Source: an uncultured Eubacteriales bacterium (GTDB lineage Bacteria > Bacillota > Clostridia > Christensenellales > CAG-314). From it: 41,135 nt of DNA. The notes under the pieces were generated by a model, which saw nothing but the letters and a program-made list of their open reading frames with translations, made no database searches and was not told the origin of the DNA. The position numbers were made by a program, and so were the translations under genes. Where the stretch lies: positions 1-41,135 of the forward strand of contig URET01000010.1 of assembly GCA_900546875.1 (NCBI GenBank), read 5' to 3'. Shown piece by piece: positions 1-7,595 of this stretch (its first letter is position 1; each line of letters begins with the position of its first letter).

Positions 1-2
1 TT

Positions 3-71
3 GACCGTATCCCGCCGGATATACTGGCGGAACTGAAACGGCAGCAGCGGCACACGGTAAAGGAAAGGTGA
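3..71 (+). CDS. C-terminal end of an unidentified element protein (partial)
   Basis: An open frame enters from the left edge and stops at a TGA. Only 22 residues are visible (start DRIPPDILAEL, end HTVKER), rich in Arg, Gln and Lys. It lies just upstream of a TnpW-like gene and a serine recombinase, so it is probably another gene of the same integrative element. The family cannot be named from so short a piece, and the frame could be fortuitous. Confidence 0.35.
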   Translation, partial: DRIPPDILAELKRQQRHTVKER

Positions 72-143
72 TAGATATAAGCAGAAATTTTCGCCGCTCC
101 TGTGCGGCATTGTACCTTGAAAACTGAATATGGAGGACACTGG

Positions 144-338
144 ATGGCAAAAAGCGAAAGCGATATTTTTACACCCCGGACAGGGCAGGTCATACAAGCA
201 GAGAACGGCACGCAGTATTTTGTATGTGGGAACAACCGTATAAAAATCTCCGAACACTTCGCCGCAGGCGGGAAGCCCCTCGGTGATCTGATTGTAGATG
301 TGGTGCGGCATACCGCAGAAAAAGCCGCTTCAACCTGA
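144..338 (+). CDS. TnpW-like transposon-encoded small protein
   Basis: This is a 64-residue protein, start MAKSESDIFTPRTGQV, of unknown biochemical role. It resembles the small TnpW-type proteins encoded just before the large resolvase in Tn4451-like and related Clostridia elements; that match is from memory of the family. An upstream in-frame ATG at 102 is possible, but the GGAGG at 132-136 sits at good distance from the ATG at 144, which decides the start. The gene is followed by a 100-base gap holding the recombinase promoter and then the recombinase. It is cargo or an accessory gene of the element whose right end is at about 2.09 kb. Confidence 0.7.
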   Translation: MAKSESDIFTPRTGQVIQAENGTQYFVCGNNRIKISEHFAAGGKPLGDLIVDVVRHTAEKAAST

Positions 339-348
339 TAGCCCATCA

Positions 349-378
349 TTGATAACACGCCCACGCTTATGATATAAT
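349..378 (+). promoter_or_regulatory. Promoter of the left serine recombinase gene
   Basis: TTGATA (349-354) and TATAAT (373-378) are separated by 18 bases. Transcription would start near 385, ahead of the GAAGGAGG ribosome binding site at 421-428. The -10 box lies inside an inverted repeat (separate entry). Confidence 0.6.
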
Positions 379-409
379 TGCCATAGAGCAAAAGTATTGT
401 AAGCGTGGG
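360..409. repeat. Perfect 10-bp inverted repeat bracketing the recombinase -10 box
   Basis: CCCACGCTTA at 360-369 is matched by its exact reverse complement at 400-409, with 30 bases between. The left arm is upstream of the predicted transcription start, so the pair is more likely a DNA site (for a regulator or the recombinase) than only an RNA hairpin. The right arm is followed by a T-rich stretch, so a role as a weak terminator for the tnpW transcript is an alternative. Confidence 0.6.
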
Positions 410-438
410 TTGTTTCTTTAGAAGGAGGATTTTTAACG

Positions 439-2061
439 GTGAAACAACCTTACAATACTACGATTTACAACACGGCGCTTTATATGAGATTAAGCCGGGA
501 CGATGAAAACTATGGTGACAGTGTAAGCATTGAAACACAGCGGACAATCCTGCAACAGTACGCAAAGGAACAGGGACTTCATGTAGTCGGTGAGTATGTG
601 GACGATGGCTGGTCGGGGACGAACTTTGAACGCCCGGATTTTCAGCGCATGATGGACGATGTGGAAGCCGGAAAAGTAAACTGCATTGTTACGAAAGACC
701 TGTCCCGTTTCGGGCGGGAACATGTGATGATGGACTACTATCTGGAATTTCTGTTCCCGGAAAAACGGGTGCGCTACATTGCCGTTGCGGAGAATGAGGA
801 CACAGAGAAAGGGCTTTCCGATTTTGTCCCGTTCAAAAACCTGTTCAATGAATGGTTTGCGAAAGATACAAGCCGCAAGGTAAAGGCCGCTTTCAAAGCG
901 AAGTTTGCCACAGGACAGCGTATCGGCGCCTATGCTCCCATCGGGTACAGGAAACACCCGGAAATCAAAAACAAGCTGATAATCGACGAGGAAACCCGCT
1001 GGATAGTGGAGAAGATTTTTGACCTTGCCATTCATGGCAGAGGGGCGGCCAGTATCACAAGAATACTGATTACGGAAAAGGTTCCCACGCCGGGATTTAT
1101 CAACTTCCAGCGTGACGGGACTTTCGCAAACATCTATGCGGGTGCGCCGGAGGAAAAAAGCTATGCATGGACGATAGCGCAGGTCAAGAGCATTATGAAA
1201 GACGAAACCTATATCGGCCATACCATCCACTACCGGGAAACAAATATTTCCTTTAAGAACAAGCGGAGGGTACGCAAGCCCCAAAGTGAATGGGTGCGGG
1301 TGGAGAATACGCAGGAGCCGATTATCAGCGAACAGGTTTTCCGGCAGGTACAGGAGCAGATAGCAAACCGCCGCAGGAAGTGCAAGGATGGTACCACGCA
1401 GATTTTTTCCGGATTGGTAAAATGTGCGGATTGCGGCTGGTCGCTGTCCTATGGGGAGAACAGGCAGAACAGCAAGCCTTACGGCCATTATCATTGTAGC
1501 AAGTACGGACAGGGCACACGCCAATGCTCCATGCACTATATCCGCTATGATGTGCTTTACGCCTATGTCCTCTCCCGTCTGCAATACTGGTCGGGGCTGG
1601 TACAGCATGATGAAGAACGGCTCTTGAAGCGGCTGTTAAATGCCACTGATAAGGGACAAGCCGCCGCAAGAAAGAAGCAGGCCGCAGAACTGAAAAAGGC
1701 AGAGAAGCGAAAAACCGAAGTCGATACCCTGTTTGCCCGGATGTATGAGGACTGGGCGGCGGGGCGTATCACGGAATACAACTTCTCTATGCTGTCCGGG
1801 AAGTACCAAAGCGAACAGGCTGAGCTGGACGAAAAGATTGAGCGGCTTCAATCCGCTATCGCCACTGAAAGCCAGAACGCCGCAGACGCAGAAAAATGGA
1901 TTGCCTTGATGAAAGAGTGCGTCAATCCAACAGAACTGACCGCCGAACTTTTGAATACGCTGATTGAAAAAATCGTTGTCCATGAAGCGGTCAAAGGTGA
2001 GGACGGAAGCCGGGAACAGGAGGTAGAAATCTTCTACCGCTTTATCGGCAAAATTGATTGA
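439..2061 (+). CDS. Large serine recombinase (TnpX/TndX type)
   Basis: This 540-residue site-specific recombinase should cut and rejoin DNA through a serine nucleophile to excise and insert the element. The resolvase domain is at about residues 12-160, with the YMRLS motif (Ser19 as the expected nucleophile) and the conserved DLSRFGRE stretch near 93. A recombinase domain follows at about 170-290, then a zinc ribbon (CADCG near 330, further Cys pair near 360), a Lys/Ala-rich coiled coil at about 410-480 and a C-terminal tail ending in FYRFIGKID. The length suits the family. Translation begins at GTG, set by GAAGGAGG eleven bases upstream. The gene is the last of its element: about 30 bases after its stop the sequence becomes the interrupted chromosomal gene. 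Confidence 0.93.
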   Translation: MKQPYNTTIYNTALYMRLSRDDENYGDSVSIETQRTILQQYAKEQGLHVVGEYVDDGWSGTNFERPDFQRMMDDVEAGKVNCIVTKDLSRFGREHVMMDYYLEFLFPEKRVRYIAVAENEDTEKGLSDFVPFKNLFNEWFAKDTSRKVKAAFKAKFATGQRIGAYAPIGYRKHPEIKNKLIIDEETRWIVEKIFDLAIHGRGAASITRILITEKVPTPGFINFQRDGTFANIYAGAPEEKSYAWTIAQVKSIMKDETYIGHTIHYRETNISFKNKRRVRKPQSEWVRVENTQEPIISEQVFRQVQEQIANRRRKCKDGTTQIFSGLVKCADCGWSLSYGENRQNSKPYGHYHCSKYGQGTRQCSMHYIRYDVLYAYVLSRLQYWSGLVQHDEERLLKRLLNATDKGQAAARKKQAAELKKAEKRKTEVDTLFARMYEDWAAGRITEYNFSMLSGKYQSEQAELDEKIERLQSAIATESQNAADAEKWIALMKECVNPTELTAELLNTLIEKIVVHEAVKGEDGSREQEVEIFYRFIGKID

Positions 2062-2100
2062 ATGATACCAATATCTTTAACTATGTGATACCGGATGAGC
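2062..2100. mobile_element. Right end and chromosomal junction of the left integrative element
   Basis: The reading frame of the interrupted CNNM-type gene on the minus strand is convincing down to about 2091 (residues SAPLIR), then becomes unrelated sequence running into the recombinase tail. The element therefore ends within about 10 bases of 2090, some 30 bases beyond the recombinase stop codon. This is where recombinases of this type usually sit relative to their attachment site. The other end is outside the window to the left. Confidence 0.65.
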
Positions 2101-2480
2101 GGAGCCGAAAACATCGCAAACTTCTCGGAAAAATCTTTCGCTATGCTCTTGGGCGAAATTTCTCCGAAAATAAGCACGACAATAGTTATCACCACTGTGG
2201 ATATTGTCGCTCCGATATCCCCGTAAATATGAACGAACATCACCGTGCCTAATGAAGCTATGGCGATATTCACGATATTATTGCCGATAAGGATAGTAGA
2301 GATCAGTCTGTCGTAGTCATTGCTTAGCTTGAGCACAAGCTTGGCGCGGCGGTTCCCTTCCTCGGCGAGGGTTTTGATCCTTGTTCTGTTGAGTGACGAA
2401 AACGCCGTTTCGGTGGCGGAAAAATATGCCGATCCGATCAGGCACGCCACCATTGCTATTATGTAATATACGTAATTCAT
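2091..2480 (-). pseudogene. CNNM/HlyC-type (DUF21) membrane protein, N-terminal fragment
   Basis: About 130 residues remain of a hemolysin C/CorC-type divalent-cation transporter-like membrane protein. Visible are the hydrophobic start MNYVYYIIAMVACLIG, the family signature AYFSATETAFSSLNR, further membrane segments and the conserved GEISPKSIA and FSAPLIR stretches of the DUF21 domain. The rest of DUF21 and the CBS and CorC domains are missing because the integrative element entered here; the frame continues to a stop at 2034 only by chance. The start at 2480 is set by AAGGAG ten bases upstream, and a near-consensus promoter precedes it. The protein would be non-functional unless the element excises and restores the gene. 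Confidence 0.85.
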
Positions 2481-2692
2481 CGTTTGATTGCTCCTTAAAA
2501 ATAATAATCCCGAAAAAAGCCGCACTAACAGAGAACTTTATGATAATATCTGTAATACGCTTTTTTTGTTTTGCAAGCAATCAAACATGCATAATTCTGA
2601 GGGTGGTTCGGATTTGCAGATAAACTACAAGGACCGCCGTCATCGCTATCCATAGTCAGATATCAACCTCTCCTTTTTAAATATTATCTGTT

Positions 2693-2721
2693 ATTCTACC
2701 ATAAAAAAACTTTTTCGTCAA
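2693..2721 (-). promoter_or_regulatory. Promoter of the interrupted CNNM gene
   Basis: On the minus strand TTGACG (2721-2716) and TAGAAT (2698-2693) are 17 bases apart. An AAAGGAGAGG lies in the leader about 20 bases downstream, and the leader to the CNNM start is roughly 200 bases long. Confidence 0.65.
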
Positions 2722-2800
2722 CGGCATACTATCCGATTCCCAAAATAAGCCGCACGGCAAAAACGTTTTGTTGCCGCATTTAAAAATTCCCGCCAATCGA

Positions 2801-2829
2801 TTGCTTTTTTCGGGAAAAGATGATATCAT
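2801..2829 (+). promoter_or_regulatory. Promoter of the cobalamin riboswitch-ECF operon
   Basis: TTGCTT (2801-2806) and TATCAT (2824-2829) are 17 bases apart, so transcription would start just before or within the riboswitch. Confidence 0.55.
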
Positions 2830-2831
2830 GT

Positions 2832-3060
2832 ATCAGGCGATACAGTTGCGCTTCCGCGCATCAAAAGGGAACACGGTGAAAATCCGTGACAGCCCCCGCT
2901 ACTGTAAACGATTTGTTTTGCAAAATACCACTGTCTTGAAGGCATATTGTGTCTGCGGATGGGAAGGTGTAAAACGTGCGTCGTGAGCCAGGACATCTGC
3001 TGTATTGTCAAAGCATAAGTTTCGGAGGGAGACGAGTGCGGAATCATTTCCGAAGGTAAT
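2832..3060 (+). promoter_or_regulatory. Cobalamin (B12) riboswitch
   Basis: The conserved blocks of the cobalamin aptamer occur in order: AAAAGGGAA near 2863, GGTGAAAATCCG (B12-box neighbourhood) at 2874-2885, ACAGCCCCCGCTACTGTAA at 2888-2906 and GTGAGCCAGGACATCTGC near 2984-3001. The element ends before a rho-independent terminator. The aptamer is thus expected to stop transcription of the downstream ECF genes when adenosyl- or methylcobalamin is bound. Boundaries are approximate. Confidence 0.92.
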
Positions 3061-3087
3061 CGTGTTTTTTACCGTATAACCTCGCGT

Positions 3088-3109
3088 CCCGCTTTGTGCG
3101 GGTTTTTTT
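3088..3109 (+). terminator. Riboswitch-controlled terminator
   Basis: CCCGC, a five-base loop and GCGGG are followed by seven T residues. It lies between the cobalamin aptamer and ecfT, the expected place for an expression platform. Confidence 0.8.
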
Positions 3110-3265
3110 ATGCGCTCCTGCCCTGCAGGACGGATATTTTATTTTTGCATAAGAACTCCTCTCGCCTGCATCCGACTTGTCCTCCTCCGAAAATACGGAA
3201 AATCTTAAAGCTGTAAGACTGTCGGACCGAAGTGCTGTTCCGGCAGCCTGCAAAAGGAAAACGTA

Positions 3266-4153
3266 ATGAAACTGCTTTACTCTCTTCATCCTGCCGCGGT
3301 ATTACCCGTAATACTTTTTACGATAATACTTTCCATGCTGAATATCAATCCTTTGTTTTCAGCCTGTTCGCTTGCCGGTTCGCTGATACTCATCATTGCG
3401 GTCTCGGGAGTAAAAGAACTGCTGAAAACTCTGAAATTCGCACTGCCGGTATTTTTATTGATGTCGGCTGTTAACCCGCTCCTGGTCAGAGACGGCTATA
3501 CCGTCCTCTTTACGGCGGCGGGCATTGCCTTTACGCTTGAGGCTGCATTATACGGGATATCCGCTTCCATGTCGGTGATTTCGGTTTTCTGTCAGTTTAA
3601 ATGCCTGAACGCCGTGATCGACGGCGATAAATTCCTGTATTTATTCGGTAATATATCTCCGCGGCTGGCGCTCACACTTTCGGCTGCCATCGGCTTCTAC
3701 CCGACTGCAAAAAAAATCATCCGTGAAACAGATGATTGTCAGCGTCTGACCGGGATCTACTCCGATAAAAATTTTTCGGACAAAATAAAAGCCAAAGGCG
3801 GGACCCTCTCCGCCGCTACCGGACTTTGTCTCGAAAAGGCGATGGAAAAAGCTGATATGTGCCGTGCGCGCGGCTTCTCGCTGAAAAACCGGACGCATTA
3901 TTCTCCGTACGACTGGAGACTCAGAGAATGGCTGTTTTTCACACCCGCCGCCCTCCTTTTCGTTTCTTCCTGCGTACTCCTTCTGGCCGGAGGAGGTAAA
4001 TACGATTTTTACCCGCTATGTACCTCCCTGCCCTCGGACCCCCTTTCCCTCTCCCTTTATTTTTGTTACTCCGCACTGCTCCTGACAGCGCCGGCTGCTG
4101 AAACCTTCCACTCTCTGCGCGTCCGCCGTGCTTTGGCACAAACCTTCGGCTGA
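3266..4153 (+). CDS. ecfT: ECF transporter transmembrane component EcfT
   Basis: This 295-residue integral membrane protein would couple two ECF ATPases to a vitamin-binding S component. It starts MKLLYSLHPAAVLPV and has several hydrophobic segments (about 10-50, 60-105, 215-245, 255-280). Two cytoplasmic coupling motifs of the EcfT type are visible: GIYSD in the poorly conserved first one, and CRARGFSL near residue 197, an Ala-Arg-Gly motif. The start has AAAAGGAAAA eight bases upstream. It is the first gene after the cobalamin riboswitch and is followed by the fused ATPase gene after 68 bases, so the substrate is inferred to be cobalamin. Confidence 0.88.
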   Translation: MKLLYSLHPAAVLPVILFTIILSMLNINPLFSACSLAGSLILIIAVSGVKELLKTLKFALPVFLLMSAVNPLLVRDGYTVLFTAAGIAFTLEAALYGISASMSVISVFCQFKCLNAVIDGDKFLYLFGNISPRLALTLSAAIGFYPTAKKIIRETDDCQRLTGIYSDKNFSDKIKAKGGTLSAATGLCLEKAMEKADMCRARGFSLKNRTHYSPYDWRLREWLFFTPAALLFVSSCVLLLAGGGKYDFYPLCTSLPSDPLSLSLYFCYSALLLTAPAAETFHSLRVRRALAQTFG

Positions 4154-4221
4154 TCACCGCACCAGTATCTGATACGCTGTCCGTATTCGACAGATTTCAA
4201 TCTCAATATCGGTATAAAATC

Positions 4222-5970
4222 ATGGATATCCCCCTCGTCAACATCAAAAACCTCAGTTTCAGATACAACACTTCTTCGGATTTTGCCCTGAAAGACATTT
4301 CAATATCCTTGTCCGAAGGTTCCTTTACTTTGCTCTGCGGAGTGAGCGGAAGCGGGAAAACCACTTTGCTCCGGCTGCTCAAACCCGAACTTTCTCCTGA
4401 AGGCTGCTCCCGAGGCGAGATACTCTTCAGCGGAACACCTCTTGAAAAACTTGACAAAAAAACTTCAGCTTTTCAAATAGCTTTCGTCCCGCAGGATCCC
4501 GACACAGGTATCATAACGGATAAAGTGTCGCGGGAGCTGGCATTCAATTTGGAAAACATGGGCATGGATCCCGGACTCATGAACCTGAGAATAGCCGAAA
4601 TATGCGGATACCTCGGACTTTCGGATAAATTCTCAAAATCAACGGGGGCCCTTTCGGGCGGCGAAAAACAATTATTGAACCTGGCTTCAGCACTTGCAGT
4701 GCGTCCACGGCTGCTCCTTCTCGATGAACCTACCGCTCAGCTCGACCCGGTTTCCGCGGCAAATTTCCTTGCCTGCCTGAAACGCGTGAATGACGAAACA
4801 GGCGTTACCGTGCTCATTACGGAACATCGCCTCGAAGAAACGCTCTCGACAGCCGATTATGCCGGAGTACTGGAAAAAGGCAGACTCGCTCTTTACGGCA
4901 AACCGCGCGATGTCGCACGGAAAATATACCTTTCAGACAGCTCCCTGAAACCCGCCGTTCCTGCCGCCGCGGCAGTCTTTACTGAAATCGAAGGGAAAGG
5001 GATACCGCCATTAACCGTACGCGAAGGTATAAGCTATCTGAAAAGCCTGCCCGGCGTCGGTCCCTCCGGCAATGCAGACGATAAGTCTGAAGTTTCCGTC
5101 CTTTCCTTACCCGAACGCGTCGGCTCTTCAGACGACACGAACTACAAAAGAAAACAAAAACCGCCGTCAGATACTCCCGTATTCAATCTGAAAAATTGTT
5201 TTTTCCGCTACACTGCTCAAGGAAAAGACATACTGAACGGTTTGGATCTCGAGGCTTTCGCCGGCGAGTTTATCTGCCTCCTCGGAGCCAACGGAGCCGG
5301 CAAAAGTACCTTGCTTCGCATTCTGGCGGGACTTGACTGGGTTTACTCGGGGAAAGTCAGGATTTTCGGGGAAAATCCGAAAAAACTTCCGGCAAATACT
5401 TTCGGACGCGATATTTGTCTGCTGCCTCAAAACCCGCGCGCCGTGTTTACCGACAACACCCTCAAAGAAGAACTTTTATCTCAGTTAATCGGCTCTCCCT
5501 CGGAAAAAATCGAAGACTCCTCCTTCTTTCAGAACACGGTCTCGCTTTTTTCCCTTGAACCCCTCCTGGAGAAAAACCCTCTCGACCTCAGCGGTGGAGA
5601 ACTTCAAAAAGCCGCCGTTTGCAAGCTTATTTTACGGCGTCCGAAGGTGCTGCTTCTCGACGAACCTACTAAAGGCCTCGATGTGGCAGCAAAATATCAG
5701 ATCGCCGATATCCTTTCCGACCTCAGCCGAAAAGGTACTCTTATCATTACGGCAACTCATGATATGGATCTCGCCGCCGGCTACGCCGATCTGTGCGGTA
5801 TGTTTTTCGACGGAAAACTCAGTATGCTCCACGCACGCAGCTTCTTCACCGCAAATAACTGCTACACCACCTCAGCCTCCCGTATTGCCACAAACCTTTT
5901 CCCGGGCGTGATCACAACCGAAGAATTGATCAGATGTATTCGAGAATTAAACAAAACAAATCAGATCTGA
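4222..5970 (+). CDS. ECF transporter ATPase, two ATPase domains fused (EcfA-EcfA')
   Basis: This 582-residue protein holds two complete ABC ATPase domains that would hydrolyse ATP to drive vitamin uptake. Domain 1 has Walker A GVSGSGKTT (residues 40-48), signature LSGGEKQ near 150 and Walker B LLLLDEPT near 167. Domain 2 has Walker A GANGAGKST near 355, signature LSGGELQ near 456 and VLLLDEPTKGLD near 475. A poorly conserved Lys/Ser/Asp-rich linker of about 100 residues (about 235-330) joins them. Fused EcfA pairs are known in this transporter class. There is no good Shine-Dalgarno site before the ATG, suggesting translation coupled to the operon. The gene overlaps or abuts the S-component gene. 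Confidence 0.93.
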   Translation: MDIPLVNIKNLSFRYNTSSDFALKDISISLSEGSFTLLCGVSGSGKTTLLRLLKPELSPEGCSRGEILFSGTPLEKLDKKTSAFQIAFVPQDPDTGIITDKVSRELAFNLENMGMDPGLMNLRIAEICGYLGLSDKFSKSTGALSGGEKQLLNLASALAVRPRLLLLDEPTAQLDPVSAANFLACLKRVNDETGVTVLITEHRLEETLSTADYAGVLEKGRLALYGKPRDVARKIYLSDSSLKPAVPAAAAVFTEIEGKGIPPLTVREGISYLKSLPGVGPSGNADDKSEVSVLSLPERVGSSDDTNYKRKQKPPSDTPVFNLKNCFFRYTAQGKDILNGLDLEAFAGEFICLLGANGAGKSTLLRILAGLDWVYSGKVRIFGENPKKLPANTFGRDICLLPQNPRAVFTDNTLKEELLSQLIGSPSEKIEDSSFFQNTVSLFSLEPLLEKNPLDLSGGELQKAAVCKLILRRPKVLLLDEPTKGLDVAAKYQIADILSDLSRKGTLIITATHDMDLAAGYADLCGMFFDGKLSMLHARSFFTANNCYTTSASRIATNLFPGVITTEELIRCIRELNKTNQI

Positions 5971-5984
5971 TCACGAAAAACAGT

Positions 5985-6938
5985 ATGAAAAATATAAAAA
6001 AACTGAAGTCTGCAATAAAAATATCCGTTTACTTTCTTCTCATTCCCGCACTGATCATAGTCGGAACAGCTCTTTTCAACAATAAACAGTATGTTCTGGT
6101 CGCTGCGGGTATAGCTGCCTTATCTTTTATCCCGGTCTTTCTGAGCTTCGAAAAAGGCAGACATAATGAAAGAGAATTGCTTGTCATTGCCTGTATGACG
6201 GTATTGAGTGTATTATCACGGGAAATTTTCATGCTGGTTCCGCATTTCAAACCCGTGACCGCAATGATCATTATCACCGCCATAGCCTTCGGCAAAGAAG
6301 CAGGTTTCCTCACGGGCGCCCTGACCGCTCTCCTTTCTAACATTTTTTTCGGGCAAGGTCCATGGACTCCTTTTCAGATGTGCGCATGGGGACTTACGGG
6401 TCTGATAAGCGGCCTGATATTCGGGAACGGTAAAACGAACCTCTTCAAACTTATTCTCACCGGGATCGTCAGTGGTATATGTTTTTCGTTTTTTATGGAT
6501 ATATACACTGCACTTTCACTCGGAAGCTTCAGTTTTTCCGTGTACCTCGCGGCATTGCTCAGCGCAGCGCCCGTCACGGCGATATACTGCTTCTCGAACG
6601 TGGTATTCTTGCTGCTGCTCTCCAAGCCTCTTTTGAAAATACTTACAAGAATCAAAACAAAATACGGAGTTTTTCAGAAGGACCAGAGCCGAAAAATCGA
6701 CTCCGCAAACAACAACCCGAAATACTCAGACGTCTCAGGCGAACCGGCAGAAGTTACGGAGGAAATTTCGCAGATAGCGCATTATGATGAAGACGGTGAA
6801 AATGTCAGCGGCGAACCGGCAGAAGTTACGGAGGAAGCCGAATCAAAGACGAGATTATCTGAAAGCGACGATGAAGGTTTTCGGGAAAAAAATCAGGCTG
6901 AAAGAGATAAAGAAGATGTCGTCCGGAAAGACGGATGA
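5985..6938 (+). CDS. ECF transporter S component, probably cobalamin-specific, with acidic C-terminal tail
   Basis: This 317-residue protein would be the substrate-binding subunit. Residues about 10-215 form five or six membrane segments and include the stretch GQGPWTPFQMCAWGLTGL, typical of S components predicted for cobalamin. The last ~100 residues are hydrophilic, rich in Glu, Asp and Lys, and contain the nonamer GEPAEVTEE twice; such a tail is not usual for S components. An upstream ATG at 5934, overlapping the ATPase gene by 37 bases, would add 17 residues; neither start has a clear ribosome site. The cobalamin assignment rests on the upstream riboswitch plus the family resemblance. Confidence 0.8.
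   Translation: MKNIKKLKSAIKISVYFLLIPALIIVGTALFNNKQYVLVAAGIAALSFIPVFLSFEKGRHNERELLVIACMTVLSVLSREIFMLVPHFKPVTAMIIITAIAFGKEAGFLTGALTALLSNIFFGQGPWTPFQMCAWGLTGLISGLIFGNGKTNLFKLILTGIVSGICFSFFMDIYTALSLGSFSFSVYLAALLSAAPVTAIYCFSNVVFLLLLSKPLLKILTRIKTKYGVFQKDQSRKIDSANNNPKYSDVSGEPAEVTEEISQIAHYDEDGENVSGEPAEVTEEAESKTRLSESDDEGFREKNQAERDKEDVVRKDG
6730..6836 (+). repeat. Duplicated segment in the S-component tail
   Basis: About 33 bases encoding VSGEPAEVTEE occur at 6730-6761 and again at 6804-6836, nearly identical in DNA as well as protein, separated by an acidic spacer. High nucleotide identity points to a recent internal duplication. Confidence 0.75.
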
Positions 6939-6996
6939 AAGAATCAGCCGAGCGATGCTTAATATGAAGTCATTTTGCCAATTGCTGAAAAAAAAC

Positions 6997-7025
6997 TTGA
7001 CTTTACGCTTAATTTACTGTATTAT
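6997..7025 (+). promoter_or_regulatory. Promoter upstream of tRNA-Arg
   Basis: TTGACT (6997-7002) and TATTAT (7020-7025) are 17 bases apart. The next supported gene downstream on this strand is tRNA-Arg at 7310, which would give a leader of roughly 275 bases. The leader contains a possible 26-codon frame (7053-7133, preceded by GAGGG) that I do not trust as a gene; otherwise I see nothing in 6939-7309. Confidence 0.5.
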
Positions 7026-7309
7026 ACTTAATGCTGAAGAGCTGAGGGAAAAATGCTGAATGGTATTTTGAAAAGCGGCTTCGGAAGCGTTTACAGGCCG
7101 GAGTATTCCGGAAAAAGTTTCGAGCACGTATGAGACGGGAATTTTCCGAAAGGAGAAGGAACGGCCTAATAGAAGGATATTTCCGGTCATTGCGGCGGCG
7201 AAGTCAAATAACAGCAGTATTCATGAAGGAGCGGGAAGGCTGTTTGCGAACGAGCGAAGATATTTCCGGAGTGACGCGGATCTTGATTTTATTCGGCATG
7301 ATACGGCAA

Positions 7310-7384
7310 GCTTCCTTAGTTAAATGGATATAACAAGCCCCTCCTAAGGGCTAGTTGTGGGTTCGATTCCCGCAGGGAGTACCA
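7310..7384 (+). tRNA. tRNA-Arg (anticodon CCU)
   Basis: A cloverleaf can be drawn by hand: acceptor GCTTCCT/AGGGAGT (with G-U pairs), D stem GTTA/TAAC, anticodon stem AGCCC/GGGCT around loop CTCCTAA, and T stem GTGGG/CCCGC around TTCGATT. It ends with an encoded ACCA. The anticodon CCT reads AGG. Confidence 0.93.
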
Positions 7385-7385
7385 T

Positions 7386-7413
7386 AAAGAAGACTGAAAA
7401 AGTCTTCTTTTTT
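7386..7413 (+). terminator. Terminator of tRNA-Arg
   Basis: AAGAAGACT, a short loop and AGTCTTCTT are followed by a run of T residues, two bases after the tRNA CCA. Confidence 0.88.
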
Positions 7414-7440
7414 TTCGGCTGTTTTTTATGACCCTTTTCG

Positions 7441-7590
7441 GTCTCGATGTTTGCAAACTGATACTCCTCAACGAGAAATAAAGCATCTTTCTGTATTGCT
7501 TTGCAGTCTCAATGTATGCATTCCCTGATTATTTGAACTTTCAAAACGATATCAGCTTTGCAGATTCAATTTATGCAAACTGATACTCCG
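7441..7590. repeat. Three imperfect direct repeats in the tRNA-Arg/malQ gap
   Basis: Units begin at 7441, about 7506 and 7563. The first and third share TGCAAACTGATACTCC exactly (7452-7467 and 7575-7590); the middle one has diverged after TCTCAATGTATGCA. The period is about 60 bases. They lie between the ends of tRNA-Arg and malQ, which face each other. I see no gene here. Confidence 0.6.
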
Positions 7591-7595
7591 CCTTT

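Noticed and set aside
490..1608. 372-residue minus-strand frame
   Set aside because: It is the shadow of the left recombinase gene, with no start signals.
2525..2653. 42-codon frame in the CNNM leader, preceded at a distance by AAAGGAGAGG
   Set aside because: Spacing to the ATG is too long (13 bases) and the product looks random; kept only as a possible leader peptide.
7053..7133. 26-codon ORF upstream of tRNA-Arg
   Set aside because: Only a weak GAGGG site and no recognisable product; too short to support.
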